Source: Aureivirga sp. CE67 (GTDB lineage: Bacteria > Bacteroidota > Bacteroidia > Flavobacteriales > Flavobacteriaceae). Taken from it: 64,000 bases of DNA. Shown piece after piece: positions 24,015 through 31,728 of the stretch. Under the pieces are notes generated by a model. It did no database searches and was not told the DNA's origin. It was given only the letters and a program-made list of their open reading frames with translations. Numbering within the stretch: position 1 is the first letter of the stretch; each line of letters opens with the position of its first letter. A program made the translations under genes and the position numbers. The stretch is taken from positions 372,001 to 436,000 of the forward strand of contig NZ_JADOTV010000002.1 in assembly GCF_015767245.1 (NCBI RefSeq), in the 5' to 3' direction.

Positions 24015-24881
24015 ATGAAAAAAGCGATTTTAATTAATTTAATGGCAGTAGCAACTTTTTTTACAGCATGTAATGAAGCAAATGTAAAAACTGAAAATGT
24101 TGAAAAAAAACCAAAGAAAGTTGAAATAAAAAAAGAGGAAATAGCTAAAATTCCAGTATTGAATTTAGCTACTTTTCACATGGGATATACTTCAGATGCT
24201 CATAGTGTAGAATTTGATGAAAATGATGAAAAAAACGTAAAAGAAGTACATGAGATTGCTAAAAAAATAGCAGATTTTAAACCAACAATTATTTTGGTAG
24301 AAGACTTGTCGAAGCACGATTCTGTAATGAATGTGAATTTTGAAAACTATAAAAAAGATCCTTCTCTTCGATTTAAAAATCCAAATGAAATTGAACTTTT
24401 GGCTTTTGAAGTTGGAAGATTGGCAGGAGTAGAGAAGATTTATGGAATTGACCACAAAATGGGATATAATTACATGATTGGAACTGAGATTGAAAATAAA
24501 ATTGATCCAGAAATGCATGATAATTACTACAAAAATCCATTTGGTTTTTATGCTACAGATTTGAATTTTGATTCTAAAAATATTCCTTTAATGGAAAAAT
24601 TTAAAAGAGGAAATACAGAAGAGTATTTAGATTTTTTAATAACTGTAAATGCTGATATGCTGACGCATGTTGGAACTGAAGATAGTTTTGAAGGAGCAGA
24701 TGAAGCAGCTATTTTATACAAAAGAAATTTAAGAATGTATTCGAATATGAACCGAATTCCTATTACAAAAGAAGATCGAGTTTTTGTATTAATGGGAGGA
24801 TCACACACTGCTTTTTTTAGAGATTTTTTAAGTAGAAGTCCAAAATATAAAATGGTTGATACGTTTGAGTATTTAAAATAA
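24015..24881 (+). CDS. DUF5694 lipoprotein
   Basis: The protein is 288 residues with a lipoprotein signal (MKKAILINLMAVATFFTACN) and a lysine-rich linker. The rest matches the DUF5694 pattern: LNLATFHMGY, a KPTIILVEDL segment, RLAGVEKIYGIDHKMG, and the C-terminal FVLMGGSHTAFFRDFLSRSPKY. The spacing of conserved H and E/D residues resembles the TraB/EreA fold, which supports a metallohydrolase-type structure, but no enzyme activity is known to me. It has its own terminator. Confidence 0.8.
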   Translation: MKKAILINLMAVATFFTACNEANVKTENVEKKPKKVEIKKEEIAKIPVLNLATFHMGYTSDAHSVEFDENDEKNVKEVHEIAKKIADFKPTIILVEDLSKHDSVMNVNFENYKKDPSLRFKNPNEIELLAFEVGRLAGVEKIYGIDHKMGYNYMIGTEIENKIDPEMHDNYYKNPFGFYATDLNFDSKNIPLMEKFKRGNTEEYLDFLITVNADMLTHVGTEDSFEGADEAAILYKRNLRMYSNMNRIPITKEDRVFVLMGGSHTAFFRDFLSRSPKYKMVDTFEYLK

Positions 24882-24887
24882 ATGGAG

Positions 24888-24915
24888 AAAATCTATCCTT
24901 TTGGGTAGATTTTTT
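24888..24915 (+). terminator. Terminator after the DUF5694 gene
   Basis: An 11-bp stem (24888-24898 with 24903-24913, one G-T pair) with a 4-nt loop is followed by T residues, seven bases after the stop codon. Confidence 0.8.
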
Positions 24916-24930
24916 CTTACTAATCTATTC

Positions 24931-24938
24931 TAAATTTG
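24931..24938 (+). promoter_or_regulatory. -7 promoter box of the gene at 24963
   Basis: TAAATTTG matches TAnnTTTG. An in-frame TTG at 24936 lies inside this box, which argues against it as a start codon and for the ATG at 24963. A clear -33 element is missing. Confidence 0.4.
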
Positions 24939-24962
24939 GATTATAACTATAAACTTAAACAT

Positions 24963-25358
24963 ATGAACTTAATTGTAAACTGGAGCGATGGAAAACCTTC
25001 ACCTTATTTGTATAAATTTCTTGTAGATGGTGAAAAATATGAAATAGATAATGCTGTTTCTAAAAAGATTTCACTAAAAAGAGGTAAACATCAATTTAGA
25101 ATAAATAATTTTTGGCTAAAAAGTAAAACTTATGAATTTGACTTACAGGATGAGAATGTAGAAATCAAAATTGAGTCGAATTTAAAGCTGATTAATCAGT
25201 TGATTTTTGCTCTCTTTTTTGCGGTAGCTCTTGTATGTGCTCTTTTCCAAGCTTCTTTTATAATCTATGTTGTAGCTTATTTGGCTTCTGTTTTACTTCT
25301 AAAACTTTATACAAATTTCTTTAAGGAAAAATTTTTGAAAATAAATTTAAAAAAATAG
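24963..25358 (+). CDS. Small membrane protein of unknown function
   Basis: I do not recognise this 131-residue protein. The N-terminal 75 residues are beta-rich and polar (KPSPYLYKFLVDGEKYEIDN), and resemble a small beta-sandwich. Two hydrophobic helices follow near residues 80-97 and 100-118, then a basic tail (KEKFLKINLKK). The N-terminal domain would be cytosolic or exposed depending on topology. It is a single gene with its own promoter box. Confidence 0.6.
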   Translation: MNLIVNWSDGKPSPYLYKFLVDGEKYEIDNAVSKKISLKRGKHQFRINNFWLKSKTYEFDLQDENVEIKIESNLKLINQLIFALFFAVALVCALFQASFIIYVVAYLASVLLLKLYTNFFKEKFLKINLKK

Positions 25359-25495
25359 GCAACCATTATTTCAGATAAAGCGTCTAAATAGTATTAAAGT
25401 GTTTGTAGTCAGTATTTTTAACCTTGAGTTAATATTGAACACTTTAGTTTTACATAGAATTTAATCGAAATAAAAACTTGCATTTAATTAGAAAA

Positions 25496-27874
25496 ATGAA
25501 ACAAAAATTACTATTTGGAGCTTTATTGTTTTTTAGTACAATAACTCTTTTTGCACAAAACACTATTGGCGGTAAAATAGAAGATGTAGCCAAGCAACCT
25601 TTACCCTATGCGAATATTTTATTGCATGATGCTAATGATTCGGAGAATATAAAAGGAACAACTTCGGATGACGAAGGAAATTATTCTTTTAAAAATATTC
25701 CAAATGGAAAATATCATATCGAGGTTTCTATGATAGGATATACCACTAAAAAATCGGAACCATTTGAGCTTTCTTCTCATAAAACTTTACATTTTACAAT
25801 GTCAGAAGAAACACAATCTCTAGGAGAAATGGAGATTAATACAAAACCAACAATCCGACAAACTGCTGAAAAATTGATTGTTGATATTGAAAAATCTCCA
25901 ATGGTAAATACAAATCTTCAAGATGTAGTAAAGAAGGTTCCTGGAATTATTGCTACAAATGGAAAAATAAGCTATGGAGGTCAACAAGGAATTACGATTC
26001 TTATCAATGGAAAAACGACTAATTATATTGATACAGAAACATTATTAAGAGATTTTCCGGCAGATAATATTGCTAGAGTAGAATTGATTCAGCAACCTGG
26101 TTCGGAATATGATGCAGAAGGTTCTGGTCCGATTTTAAATATTATTTTAAAGAAAAATGTGAGTTTAGGGACTCATGGAAATGTAAAGGTAAATACTGGG
26201 TATGATAATGAAATAGAATATGGTTCAAGCGCTTCGATTTCTAGTTTTAAAAATAAAATAAATTGGCAAGCTAGTGCAGCTTATAGAAAATCTGCTTGGC
26301 GTGAAGATTTACAAATCATCAGAAGAGTAGCTTCAGAAGAGAGTGAGGAACCAACAGTTTTTGATCAGTTTACAGAATCTCCATATCATCCTAGATCTTT
26401 CCGTTTTTCTGGAGGAATTGACTATTATATTCACAAATTTCATAGTATTGGAGTAAGTGGAAGACGAACTGAGGTGGATTCGGATAGAAGTGATTTTAAT
26501 AAGACTTTTATCACAGAAAATAATCAGACAAATGGTCTTTTTACACAAAATGATTATGAAAGAAAGAGAAAGGTTTTTAATATAAATCCTTATTATGAAT
26601 TTGATGATAAAAAGAACAAACTAGTTGCAGATTTTAATTATGTAAAGTATGATAATAATAATATGAATACTTTATTTGATACTGGAAGTAGTTCTGTTTT
26701 TTATGATGATCAAAGATATTTTCAGGATGGAAAATATGATATTCAAACATATAAGATAGATTATAAAAGAGAGATTAGTGAAGATTCTAATTGGATGGTA
26801 GGTTCAAAATATTCGATGGTAAATACAGATTCAGATTTGAAATCTTTTTTGAGAGACGCTGATGGAAATTTTATTTTTCAACCAGACCAAAGTAATCGTT
26901 TTATTGTAGATGAAGATATTTTTGCGCTTTATGGTAAAGTTAATTTGAAATTAGATAAATGGCATCTTACAGCTGGTCTTCGTTGGGAAGATAGTAAGAC
27001 AAGTGGAACTTCAAAAAGCAACAATGAAACGAGAACTAGAAATATTTCGAAGCTTTTTCCAAGCGCGAGTGTAAGTAGAAAAATAGCAGGAGAAATAGGA
27101 GCGAATTTATCATATAGTTATAGAATCCAAAGACCATCTTATAATTCTCTGAATACATTTGTTTATTATTATGATCCGTATGCTTTTGAAGAAGGAAATC
27201 CTAATTTGAAACCATCTTTTACAAATAGTTTTCAATTTAATCTGACATATGATAATCAACCATTTTTTAGTGTAGGATATAGAAATACGAAAGATGCTTT
27301 GTTTGAATTTATTTCTCAGAATGACGAAACATCTCAGATTTCTAGATCAATGATCAATCTTGCCGAAAGAGAAAATTGGAATTTTAGACTTTTTGCTCCA
27401 TTGAATTTTGCTAAAGGTCTGGAAGGATATACTGGAGTGATTTTAGATTATAACAGATTTATGTCTGACAAATTGGTGCCGAAATTAGATATTGATAAAT
27501 GGAGTTTTACTTGGTACACAAGTATTGAATACAAACTTCCTTGGGATATTCACTCAGAGTTGACAGGGTATTATAATTCTGGAAGTTTGGAGGGGCAAAT
27601 CGATATTGATTGGGTAGCGAATTTGAGTTTTGCTTTAAGTAAAAAATTCATGGATGGAAAATTAAAAGCTTATGCTGGAATCGATGATATTTTGAATAGA
27701 AAAGTTTTTGGAGATATCATGTATAAAAATATTGATGCGAATATTGTAAGTGATTGGTCTAGACAAAAATTGTATTTTCAGTTGACTTATAATTTTGGAA
27801 CAAAATATAATAAGAAGAAAAATAGAGGAAATTCTTCTCAAGATGAGCAAAATAGAATTAACTCAAATAATTAG
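25496..27874 (+). CDS. TonB-dependent outer-membrane receptor with CarboxypepD_reg-like domain
   Basis: The 792-residue protein has a signal peptide (MKQKLLFGALLFFSTITLFAQ), a CarboxypepD_reg-like domain (residues 22-105), a plug domain (near 120-215, with NIARVELIQQPGSEYDAEGSG) and an outer-membrane barrel of the OMP_b-brl_3 type. Such proteins import or bind unknown ligands. I place the start at the ATG at 25496; a TTG 18 bases upstream would only add MHLIRK. It is a single gene without a SusD partner and ends at a strong terminator. The C-terminus is a polar low-complexity tail, so the barrel ends before it. Confidence 0.9.
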   Translation: MKQKLLFGALLFFSTITLFAQNTIGGKIEDVAKQPLPYANILLHDANDSENIKGTTSDDEGNYSFKNIPNGKYHIEVSMIGYTTKKSEPFELSSHKTLHFTMSEETQSLGEMEINTKPTIRQTAEKLIVDIEKSPMVNTNLQDVVKKVPGIIATNGKISYGGQQGITILINGKTTNYIDTETLLRDFPADNIARVELIQQPGSEYDAEGSGPILNIILKKNVSLGTHGNVKVNTGYDNEIEYGSSASISSFKNKINWQASAAYRKSAWREDLQIIRRVASEESEEPTVFDQFTESPYHPRSFRFSGGIDYYIHKFHSIGVSGRRTEVDSDRSDFNKTFITENNQTNGLFTQNDYERKRKVFNINPYYEFDDKKNKLVADFNYVKYDNNNMNTLFDTGSSSVFYDDQRYFQDGKYDIQTYKIDYKREISEDSNWMVGSKYSMVNTDSDLKSFLRDADGNFIFQPDQSNRFIVDEDIFALYGKVNLKLDKWHLTAGLRWEDSKTSGTSKSNNETRTRNISKLFPSASVSRKIAGEIGANLSYSYRIQRPSYNSLNTFVYYYDPYAFEEGNPNLKPSFTNSFQFNLTYDNQPFFSVGYRNTKDALFEFISQNDETSQISRSMINLAERENWNFRLFAPLNFAKGLEGYTGVILDYNRFMSDKLVPKLDIDKWSFTWYTSIEYKLPWDIHSELTGYYNSGSLEGQIDIDWVANLSFALSKKFMDGKLKAYAGIDDILNRKVFGDIMYKNIDANIVSDWSRQKLYFQLTYNFGTKYNKKKNRGNSSQDEQNRINSNN

Positions 27875-27944
27875 AGAACAAATTTCAAACCTGAAACCTT
27901 TTCCCATAGTACTGAATTTTTGAAAATAAATTCAGTCTTCAATT

Positions 27945-27982
27945 AAAAAAACCTCTAGATGTTATTTCTAGAGGTTTTTTTG
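27945..27982. terminator. Bidirectional terminator between the receptor gene and the nap operon
   Basis: A 9-bp stem (ACCTCTAGA at 27951-27959, TCTAGAGGT at 27967-27975) is preceded by six A and followed by six T. It serves both convergent transcripts. Confidence 0.88.
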
Positions 27983-28017
27983 TTTAAAACGAAAACATAT
28001 ATTAAGTCTAATAATAT

Positions 28018-29229
28018 TTAAGATTTTTTATACTTGATTTTACCAAGCTCAATTTGAACTCCCGTTCTTGCTAAAATTGTAAAGATAAAAGCTCCTAAGG
28101 CCCAAATACCTATTGTAACACCAATTTCTATTCTAGTAGGTGTATATTCAACAATAGCTCCCCAGGGTCCAGGAATAAATCCAGGAATAATTAAACCAAA
28201 ACCTTTTTCAATCCATACTGCAATAAATAAAAGTCCACATACGAAATATAGAAACTTTAAATTATTTCTAAGTTTATGGAATAATAGACTTATGGTTGCA
28301 AATACATTGATAATTATAGAAATACGCATCCAAGGTACTAAAGCATCTTTACCATCAATCCCGAAGAATAAATAATGAGCACTTTCACTATGATGTGTCG
28401 GGAAATAAAATTCTTTAAAGAATTCAGATAATAACATAATTAAGTTAATCTGTGCAGCAACAGTAATTACTAAGCCCAACTTTTTTAATGTTTTATCTTC
28501 AATTTTAAAGTCGGTAAATCTTCTAATTATAGCAAGTGCAATAATAATTAATGCAGGTCCGGCTGTAAATGCAGAAGCTAAGAATCTAGGCCCTAATAAC
28601 CCAGTATTCCAGAATGGTCTAGCAGGAAGTCCTTGGTATAAGAATGCTGTTACCATGTGAATTCCAACTGCCCAAAAAACAGAAATAATTACACCAGGTA
28701 TATAAATTTTTGGGTTTGGTGTTTTTCCTTGGTAGCGCATAATTAAAATATATAATGGAATTGTGATGTTTATGATTAAATAACCATTTAATACTAAAAC
28801 ATCCCAAGCAAGCATAGAATTTGGAAAATTGAATACTCCAATAAATGGAATAATATGCCAAAGTCTTGCTGGTCCTCCCATATCTACAACAACAAAAGCC
28901 AAACACATAATCAGAGCAGCAACGGCCATTCCTTCTCCAATTAGTACAGCTTGTTTAAAGTCAACATCGTTTAAAATATAAGTTGGTAAAACTAACATCA
29001 CCGCAGCAGCAGCAACTCCAACGAGGAAGGTAAAGTTAGAAATATACAATCCCCAACTAACCCTGTCTGTCATACCAGTAACATGTAATCCTTCAGAAAT
29101 TTGAACTCCATAGCAAAACGCTCCAACCAACATAATGAAGGTCAAAACAGCCATCCAAACATGGTAAGCTCTATTTCCGTGTACAATTGATTTACAACTG
29201 TCTTTTACTAAATTTGAAAATACTCCCAT
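28018..29229 (-). CDS. nrfD: NrfD/PsrC-type membrane subunit of the nitrate reductase operon
   Basis: The protein is a 403-residue integral membrane subunit with about ten hydrophobic helices. NrfD-type proteins oxidise menaquinol and pass the electrons to an attached iron-sulfur protein. It is the last gene of the minus-strand nap operon and starts 12 bases after the NrfC-like ferredoxin gene. That pairing, with no NapC or NapH in the operon, suggests this pair delivers electrons from the quinone pool to the cytochromes and NapA. The symbol is by family only; the organism's nomenclature may differ. Confidence 0.88.
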   Translation of the reverse strand: MGVFSNLVKDSCKSIVHGNRAYHVWMAVLTFIMLVGAFCYGVQISEGLHVTGMTDRVSWGLYISNFTFLVGVAAAAVMLVLPTYILNDVDFKQAVLIGEGMAVAALIMCLAFVVVDMGGPARLWHIIPFIGVFNFPNSMLAWDVLVLNGYLIINITIPLYILIMRYQGKTPNPKIYIPGVIISVFWAVGIHMVTAFLYQGLPARPFWNTGLLGPRFLASAFTAGPALIIIALAIIRRFTDFKIEDKTLKKLGLVITVAAQINLIMLLSEFFKEFYFPTHHSESAHYLFFGIDGKDALVPWMRISIIINVFATISLLFHKLRNNLKFLYFVCGLLFIAVWIEKGFGLIIPGFIPGPWGAIVEYTPTRIEIGVTIGIWALGAFIFTILARTGVQIELGKIKYKKS

Positions 29230-29241
29230 AGTTCTTGTTTT

Positions 29242-30300
29242 TTAATCCATATAATACCAGAACTTAGGTTCTGTTCCTAATTCTTCTTTTAAACGAAATA
29301 CTTTTTTATTCTCAATAATCCAACGAATATCACTGTTAGGATCTAGTAAGTTTCCGAAAACTCTAGCTCCAGTTGGACAAGCATCTACGCAGGCAGGATT
29401 CTTTCCGTTTCTTGATCTTTGAATACAGAAAGTACATTTCTCCATTACACCTTTTTTACGTAGTCTATTTCCAAGGTAATGTTGGTTTTTATTTACTTCT
29501 TCTTCTGGAACTTCTGGAGTTTTCCAGTTAAATCTTCTTCCATCATAAGGACAAGCAGCCATACAATATCTACAACCAATACACCAATCGTAGTCAATTA
29601 CAACCAATCCATCTTTTTCTTTCCAAGTAGCTTGTACAGGACAAACTTCTACACAAGGAGGATTGTCACAATGATAACATTGTGTTCCGATATAGAAATG
29701 TTTTGCAGCAGGAACTTCGTGGTAATAAGTATCATCTCCATTTTTGAACTCAATTCCTTCTCCTTTTTCTATCTCATGAATTCGAATATATTGCATCTGT
29801 GAATCTCTGTCTTGGTTGTTTTCTTCAACACAAGCATTGATACAATCCATATATCCTTGACATTTTGAAATATTAAAAGCATAACCATAAAGAACATCAT
29901 CAATTGGACCAGCAGCAGACATATCTATTTTTTTGTCGTTTCTTAATTCATAAGAACGAACCAAACGATCTACAGTACTTTGCTTTTCTGTATCGGTCAT
30001 CAATTTGTAATTTCCTTTGAAGTATTCTTCCCAATCTATATCAGAAATTTCTTTAGCTTCATCAGTTTTAGAAACACTACAAGAGGAAGAAACTGCTCCA
30101 GCTCCAATAAGCAAACCAGCAGTAAGTTTTTGAATGGCACTTCTTCTATCTGTAGGAGCATTTAAAACCTGATCAAATCCGTCGTTTGTTTTTTCCGATT
30201 TACAAGAACAAGGTTTACCAGAATCACAAGATTCTTTTTTCTCCACTCTATTAGAACCGATAGAAAACCACTTTTTTATATTATTACTCATTTCATTCAC
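29242..30300 (-). CDS. NrfC-like 4Fe-4S ferredoxin subunit with an incomplete first cluster
   Basis: The 352-residue protein has a twin-arginine-like motif (DRRSAIQKL, residues 51-59) and hydrophobic stretch. Three full ferredoxin cluster sets can be counted: C208-C211-C216-C220, C240-C243-C246-C250 and C289-C292-C304-C308. The first set, in SKCQGYMDCINACVEEN, has C147, C153 and C157, but Tyr150 at the place of the second cysteine. The protein should be anchored to the NrfD membrane subunit and pass electrons from quinol to the cytochromes. It starts eight bases after the pentaheme gene. The signal motif is atypical in position. Confidence 0.87.
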   Translation of the reverse strand: MNEMSNNIKKWFSIGSNRVEKKESCDSGKPCSCKSEKTNDGFDQVLNAPTDRRSAIQKLTAGLLIGAGAVSSSCSVSKTDEAKEISDIDWEEYFKGNYKLMTDTEKQSTVDRLVRSYELRNDKKIDMSAAGPIDDVLYGYAFNISKCQGYMDCINACVEENNQDRDSQMQYIRIHEIEKGEGIEFKNGDDTYYHEVPAAKHFYIGTQCYHCDNPPCVEVCPVQATWKEKDGLVVIDYDWCIGCRYCMAACPYDGRRFNWKTPEVPEEEVNKNQHYLGNRLRKKGVMEKCTFCIQRSRNGKNPACVDACPTGARVFGNLLDPNSDIRWIIENKKVFRLKEELGTEPKFWYYMD

Positions 30301-30308
30301 TTTTTGGT

Positions 30309-31016
30309 TTATTCTAAATCTCTTTGCTCAATCATTTGCGTGTTCAGACGAGATGGCCAACGATGCTTAATTGCAGGATCATGAGGGTTGTGACAACCAA
30401 CACAAGTTTGTCTAACTTTTGGTTCTCCCCAACCTGTCAATTGTTTTCCATGCGCACCATTTTTCCATTCATTGAATTGTGTACTATGACACTGACTACA
30501 TACTTGATAACTGTTATTGAAATTGATATTTTTATTAGTTAAACTAACCAAATTATTCATTTCTTCTTGGTTATGACATGTAGCACAATTCATCGCTTTA
30601 TCATCTGCATGATTTAAGGAAACATTCCAGTGAGATTTCTTTAAATATTCGTGACAAGACTTACAGTCTTTAGCAGAAACTCCATCATGAGTTTTATCTT
30701 TAGGAGTAACAAAATTTCCACCTTTCTTTTTTAATTCTTCTACAGAAAGTACATGACAATTATTACAAGGATAAGTGTCAACGATTGAGCTTCTTTTAGG
30801 GATAGCAAAACGATGTGCAGCAATTGTATCTAATGCTACTTGTGTGGTATCATATTCTATTTCAGAATTGTTTTGTACGTGAAAAGGCTTGTAATGCTCA
30901 CTTTGATGTTCAATTCTTTTGTGTAAGCTTCCATATTCTTTTTCTGGATCTTCTGTTTTACAAGAAAACAGAGTTGTCAGAATTATTATTATGTATATAA
31001 ATCTTTGCATAATCAT
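30309..31016 (-). CDS. Pentaheme c-type cytochrome lipoprotein of the nap operon
   Basis: The 235-residue protein has a lipoprotein signal (lipobox ending in Cys19) and five CxxCH heme sites at residues 84-88, 118-122, 144-148, 173-177 and 205-209. It is probably anchored in a membrane facing the periplasm. Its place between the NapB-like tetraheme gene and the ferredoxin gene suggests that it links the ferredoxin/NrfD module to NapA. It is not NapC, which has a transmembrane helix and different spacing. ATG at 31010 would remove two residues. Confidence 0.87.
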   Translation of the reverse strand: MIMQRFIYIIIILTTLFSCKTEDPEKEYGSLHKRIEHQSEHYKPFHVQNNSEIEYDTTQVALDTIAAHRFAIPKRSSIVDTYPCNNCHVLSVEELKKKGGNFVTPKDKTHDGVSAKDCKSCHEYLKKSHWNVSLNHADDKAMNCATCHNQEEMNNLVSLTNKNINFNNSYQVCSQCHSTQFNEWKNGAHGKQLTGWGEPKVRQTCVGCHNPHDPAIKHRWPSRLNTQMIEQRDLE

Positions 31017-31020
31017 TGTT

Positions 31021-31710
31021 TTAATACTCAGTTTTTCTTGTAAAATCTGGAACAGGAACTACTTCTTGATTATTTACAACATGACATTGACGACAATTTA
31101 CTCTTTCAGGGTGTGTCACACGAATTTCCTTTGGTGCAGCTGGACCAGCATGACAAGCCAAACAATTTTCATGTAATTGTAACTGATGAGGTATTACAGG
31201 AGGAGCAGTAACCGTGAATTTAGTTCCAGTTTTTGGAGCTTTTAATCCAGGATACGTTGATTCTTTAAATAAAGAATTTGTTTCTTTTCCCACATGACAT
31301 TGACGACAATTTACTTTCTCAGGATGTGGTGTAACAGGTGCATACGCATCATAAATTGCTACATAACCTCCGTTTTGATGACATTGTAAACAAGTACCTT
31401 CTCCAATAGTCCTATCATTAGAAATTGGATGAGGGATATATGGAGGAGCTCCATGATATGCTTGTGTTTTATAATAATCACTTAATGTTCTTTCTCCAGG
31501 AATATCAAGCGGTATATTTTCATAATCGATTGCATATTTAGCTCTTTCAAATACACCACTTTCATCAGGAAGAATCGTAAACTCATCATCTACCTGTTCT
31601 ATAATGGGTGTATAGGCATCTTCATTGGTTGCCCGTAAACTATTGGCTACAATCATTGCTGCAGCGATAATTAGTAAGGCAAAAAATAATAAAACTAAAA
31701 ACCGTTTCAT
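31021..31710 (-). CDS. napB: Tetraheme cytochrome made of two NapB-like modules
   Basis: The 229-residue protein has an N-terminal membrane segment (residues 5-22) and four CxxCH sites at 107-111, 135-139, 183-187 and 206-210. Each pair lies in a NapB-like module: a PH motif, then CxxCH, then P-H-P-E, then C-R-Q-C-H. NapB of well-studied species is diheme, so this looks like an internal duplication. It is the direct redox partner of NapA, whose gene lies 18 bases upstream. The distances between hemes in the two modules are 28 and 23 residues, so they have diverged. Confidence 0.85.
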   Translation of the reverse strand: MKRFLVLLFFALLIIAAAMIVANSLRATNEDAYTPIIEQVDDEFTILPDESGVFERAKYAIDYENIPLDIPGERTLSDYYKTQAYHGAPPYIPHPISNDRTIGEGTCLQCHQNGGYVAIYDAYAPVTPHPEKVNCRQCHVGKETNSLFKESTYPGLKAPKTGTKFTVTAPPVIPHQLQLHENCLACHAGPAAPKEIRVTHPERVNCRQCHVVNNQEVVPVPDFTRKTEY

Positions 31711-31728
31711 ACTAATTTGATTTGAGGG

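Noticed and set aside
30309-31016. Pentaheme protein taken as NapC or NrfA
   Set aside because: It is a lipoprotein with five CxxCH sites and no transmembrane anchor of NapC type. It lacks the CxxCK heme site of NrfA nitrite reductase.
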